Origin: Nonomuraea sp. SYSU D8015
Lineage (GTDB): Bacteria > Actinomycetota > Actinomycetes > Streptosporangiales > Streptosporangiaceae
Assembly (NCBI RefSeq): GCF_008065375.1
Contig: NZ_VJYI01000003.1
Coordinates: 186,001-250,000 of the forward strand
DNA: 64,000 nt
Direction of reading: 5' to 3'
The position numbers were made by a program, and so were the translations under genes. The notes under the pieces were generated by a model. The model ran no database searches. It was not told the origin of the DNA and saw only the letters and a list, made by a program, of their open reading frames with translations. This document shows, piece after piece, positions 61,895 to 64,000 of the stretch. The stretch's first letter is position 1, and each line of letters starts with the position of its first letter.

Positions 61895-62551
61895 GTGGGT
61901 GTGGCCAACACGAAAGCGAGCAACACCTCCTCCGGCGACCGGCGCGTGCGCCGCACCCGCGCGGCCCTGGCACGCGCGCTGATTCACCTGGTCGAGGAGC
62001 AGGACCTGTCCCGGATCAGCGTCTCCGACGTCGCCGAAGGCGCCGGAGTGAGCCGCTCGGCCTTCTACGACCACTACCGGGACGTCCACGAGCTGGCCGA
62101 GGCCGCCTGCACCGCGCTGATCGACGGCCTGATCGAGTCCTTGCCGTCTCCCGGCCCCGACTCGCCGGACCTGGCGCGGGAGGCGATCGAGTCGCTGGAG
62201 GTGTTCTACTCCACCCTGGCCGAGCACGCCGGGCTCTTCCGCGCCCTGCTGGGGCCGCAGGGCAGCGCCCGCGTCATCGACCACATCCGCCGTCGCATCG
62301 TGGCGTCCATCCACGACCGCCAGCAGCAGGCCACCGCCGGGGACCGGCCGGGGACCGCCCGCGCCCTCGCGGACGCGGCGAACGACGTTCCCGCCGCGTT
62401 CACCGCCGGCGCGGTCATCGGCGTGGCCACCGACTGGCTCCTGCGCGGATGCCCCGAGCCCCCGGCCGAGATGGCCGCTGTGACCTGGCCGCTCCTGAAC
62501 GCCCTCTATCGCGTCGACGCATACGAAAACGGCCGGCGGGACGGGGGATGA
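61895..62551 (+). CDS. TetR-family transcriptional regulator
   Basis: An N-terminal HTH (about residues 20-65; TRAALARALIHLVEEQDLSRI then VSDVAEGAGVSRSAFYDHY) precedes an all-helical ligand-binding domain of about 145 residues. Such proteins usually repress neighbouring efflux or oxidation genes until a small molecule binds. GTG 61895 and GTG 61901 are both possible starts. It probably regulates the divergent P450 operon through the ACATGT inverted repeat. Confidence 0.92.
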   Translation: MGVANTKASNTSSGDRRVRRTRAALARALIHLVEEQDLSRISVSDVAEGAGVSRSAFYDHYRDVHELAEAACTALIDGLIESLPSPGPDSPDLAREAIESLEVFYSTLAEHAGLFRALLGPQGSARVIDHIRRRIVASIHDRQQQATAGDRPGTARALADAANDVPAAFTAGAVIGVATDWLLRGCPEPPAEMAAVTWPLLNALYRVDAYENGRRDGG

Positions 62552-62599
62552 CCCCGCCCCGCCGGCCGCTGCCCCTCACATCACAGGGCCGCCGGACGA

Positions 62600-63388
62600 T
62601 CAGAGGGGCGACGGACCCGGGAGGGTGACGAACCTGCTCAGGAAGCGCCTGGCCGTGGCGGTGTCCAGGCGGTAGTCGAAGTTGGTCAGCTTGCAGGCGT
62701 CGTCGACGCCGCCGATCGTGGTGGCCACGAGGAGGTGCGAGTCGGGCCCGCCCAGGAAGTTCGGGCCTCCCGAGTCGCCGAAGCAGGTGCTGCCGTCGCC
62801 CGGGCCCTTCGGCGCCAGGTCCAGCCAGCGGGCGGAGAGATCCTTGAAGGAGATGCGCGCCTGGTGACGCGTGTCGGTGTTGCGGTAGCGCCAGCCGCGG
62901 GCCTTCTTGATCGAGGCCTGCGAGCCGTACCCGACCGAGGTGAAAAGGGCCTTCTTCATCCCGCCGGCCTCTTCGATGCGGTCGAGGAGACCCGGTTCGG
63001 GCAACACGGCGGGTTTGATGCCGGGGACGGGCGCGTCGAACACCACGACCGCCATGTCATGCAGCTCGCCGGACTTCTTATACCGTGGATCGGGCACGTA
63101 GCGTCCCGTGTATGTCGCTGCGCCGGGCTCGTAGCGCTCGGCGAAGGAGACCCGGGCCGTCTTCTGCCCCTTCTCGCCGCAGTGGGCGGCGGTCAGGAAG
63201 ACCGTGGGCGAGATGAGCGTGCCGGTGCAGTAGCTCCACGTGCCGTCGGCGTTGGGCGCGTCACCGATGAGGGCGCCCACTTCCGGGTGGGCATTCTCGT
63301 CGGCGGTGCCGTTGGTGATGGCCGATGCCGGTGTGGCGGCACACGCAATCCATGTCAAAACAATCAGGACAAAAGCGACAAAGCGCAT
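62600..63388 (-). CDS. Secreted trypsin-like serine protease (S1)
   Basis: The 262-residue preprotease has a signal peptide (LTWIACAATPASA) and begins its mature part ITNGTADENAHPEVGALIG, a short-proenzyme layout. The triad is His in VFLTAAHCGE, Asp in ELHDMAVVVFD and Ser in CFGDSGGPNFLGG. Cys pairs (CTG/AHC, STC/DAC) can form the usual disulfides. The primary-specificity position before the active-site Ser does not show the trypsin Asp, so cleavage preference is uncertain. It is monocistronic. Confidence 0.93.
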   Translation of the reverse strand: MRFVAFVLIVLTWIACAATPASAITNGTADENAHPEVGALIGDAPNADGTWSYCTGTLISPTVFLTAAHCGEKGQKTARVSFAERYEPGAATYTGRYVPDPRYKKSGELHDMAVVVFDAPVPGIKPAVLPEPGLLDRIEEAGGMKKALFTSVGYGSQASIKKARGWRYRNTDTRHQARISFKDLSARWLDLAPKGPGDGSTCFGDSGGPNFLGGPDSHLLVATTIGGVDDACKLTNFDYRLDTATARRFLSRFVTLPGPSPL

Positions 63389-63464
63389 TAAAGGAGGCTA
63401 TGTCCTTCTCCCGCGTCAGGAAAAGATTTGCGGCAAAAGATCTACATTGCGGCGGTTTGCCCGG

Positions 63465-63660
63465 CTACGTCTGCGGGAAATGGCAGGCCGCCTGCCGGGC
63501 CGGAGCGATCTCCCGCAGGCGGGGCCGTTCCAGCTTGCACAGGTCGCGGGCATGGGGACAGCGCGGGTGGAAGGCGCAGCCGGAGGGCTTGGCGACCGGG
63601 CTGGGCACGTCGCCCGCCAGGACGATGCGCTCGCGGCGCGGGGCCGTGCCGTCGTGGATG
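63465..63660 (-). pseudogene. C-terminal fragment of an oligopeptide ABC transporter ATPase
   Basis: About 64 codons read ERIVLAGDVPSPVAKPSGC, AFHPRCPHARDLC and QAACHFPQT before a TAG stop. This is the oligo/dipeptide transporter C-terminal domain that follows the ATPase core in DppF/OppF proteins. The ATPase itself is missing: the sequence upstream does not continue the protein. Other systems of this kind are absent from the window, so it is a relic. Confidence 0.75.
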
Positions 63661-63667
63661 CGCGGAA

Positions 63668-63781
63668 ATGCGCTGCCTGGCCGACGACATGGCCGCGCGG
63701 GCGGCCGCCGAGCGGCGGGAGCGTGCCGACGTGGCGCGGATATTCGAGCCCTGGACCGGTACGATTCCGCGCGATCCCTAA
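63668..63781 (+). CDS. Possible small protein (37 residues)
   Basis: ATG 63668 opens a frame MRCLADDMAARAAAERRERA followed by DVARIFEPWTGTIPRDP. Codon third positions are GC-rich as in real genes here, but the start lacks a good ribosome binding site and the 5' part overlaps the end of the transporter relic on the other strand. It may be the tail of a truncated gene. Confidence 0.3.
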   Translation: MRCLADDMAARAAAERRERADVARIFEPWTGTIPRDP

Positions 63782-63794
63782 AGGAGGAGCATGC

Positions 63795-63860
63795 ATGATG
63801 CGGACATCGCCTTCCACGAGGCTGTCGTGGGAGCTGAGCCGGGTCAGCGGCTCTGAATAG
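63795..63860 (+). CDS. Possible 21-residue peptide with strong ribosome binding site
   Basis: AAGGAGG (63781-63787) lies 7 bases before ATG 63795, which opens MMRTSPSTRLSWELSRVSGSE and a TAG stop. A second frame from ATG 63791 also stops after 21 codons. The site is among the strongest Shine-Dalgarno matches in the window, yet only a tiny ORF follows. A leader peptide or a truncated gene start are both possible. Confidence 0.3.
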   Translation: MMRTSPSTRLSWELSRVSGSE

Positions 63861-63926
63861 CTAATCGATCCTTAGTCCGGTTCTGGTTGCGGACACGGGA
63901 TGTGTTTCCCACCGAGGTGGGGTGGC

Positions 63927-64000
63927 GTGGGCGTGCAGGTGGAAGCCCGCACCCAGCGCCGCCCCCCGCGGCCGGTGCCGTGGTCGATCCCGGGTGGTGG
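63927..64000 (+). CDS. Possible start of a gene cut by the right edge
   Basis: From GTG 63927 an open frame (VGVQVEARTQRRPPRPVPWS and on) reaches the window end. It is Arg/Pro-rich and too short for identification. GGTGGGG lies just upstream. Nothing else is seen between 63861 and 63926. Confidence 0.2.
   Translation, partial: MGVQVEARTQRRPPRPVPWSIPGG

Overview
This is a high-GC (about 70%) actinomycete chromosome segment. GTG starts, ATGA/GTGA overlaps, ABC sugar importers lacking their own ATPase, Pkn-type kinases and a secreted xylanase all fit a mycelial soil actinomycete. A Streptosporangiaceae (Nonomuraea-like) host is my inference from gene style, not a proven assignment. I saw no rRNA or tRNA gene, insertion sequence or CRISPR array.

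Layout. 1-4.5 kb: a kinase gene cut by the left edge, a YCII/ECF42 sigma pair, a hydrolase-HTH operon with an elaborate symmetric operator, and a decayed PEP-mutase-like gene. 4.5-15.9 kb: a seven-gene minus-strand carbohydrate operon (Gfo/Idh/MocA oxidoreductase, ribose-type ABC importer, TIM-barrel epimerase, large secreted ThuA/sorbosone-dehydrogenase protein), divergent from a ROK regulator. 17.3-23.9 kb: a translationally coupled seven-gene cluster related to the ebo operons, in which an inositol-phosphate-synthase-type cyclase sits beside UbiA (EboC), two TIM barrels (one EboE), EboA, EboB (TatD) and an EboF phosphodiesterase. The promoters of these two operons carry the same 24-bp element around the -35 box, so they probably form one regulon.

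24-35 kb: a membrane protein, a frameshifted histidine kinase with an intact response regulator, an internally deleted phospholipase D-like gene, a GH11 xylanase with typical xylanase operator repeats, tail-to-tail beta-propeller paralogues, and a MarR/metallo-hydrolase pair. 35-49 kb: two plant-polysaccharide loci, one with GH78 rhamnosidase, a MalFG-type importer and LacI, the other with a second LacI, GH43 and a second MalFG-type importer; GAAACGTTT-type operators lie between the divergent units. 48.8-54.2 kb: a secreted barnase-like RNase with its barstar, an SDR, a lipoprotein and a tandem pair of receptor-like Ser/Thr kinases.

54.3-58.1 kb: an eight-cysteine small peptide followed by a hairpin and a coupled MauE / TlpA / ABC exporter / S26 peptidase operon. 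This looks like a maturation and export system for a disulfide-rich peptide. 58-64 kb: an SDR, a self-contained P450-ferredoxin-ferredoxin reductase operon with a divergent TetR regulator, a secreted trypsin, and a right edge with a peptide-transporter ATPase remnant and tiny ORFs.
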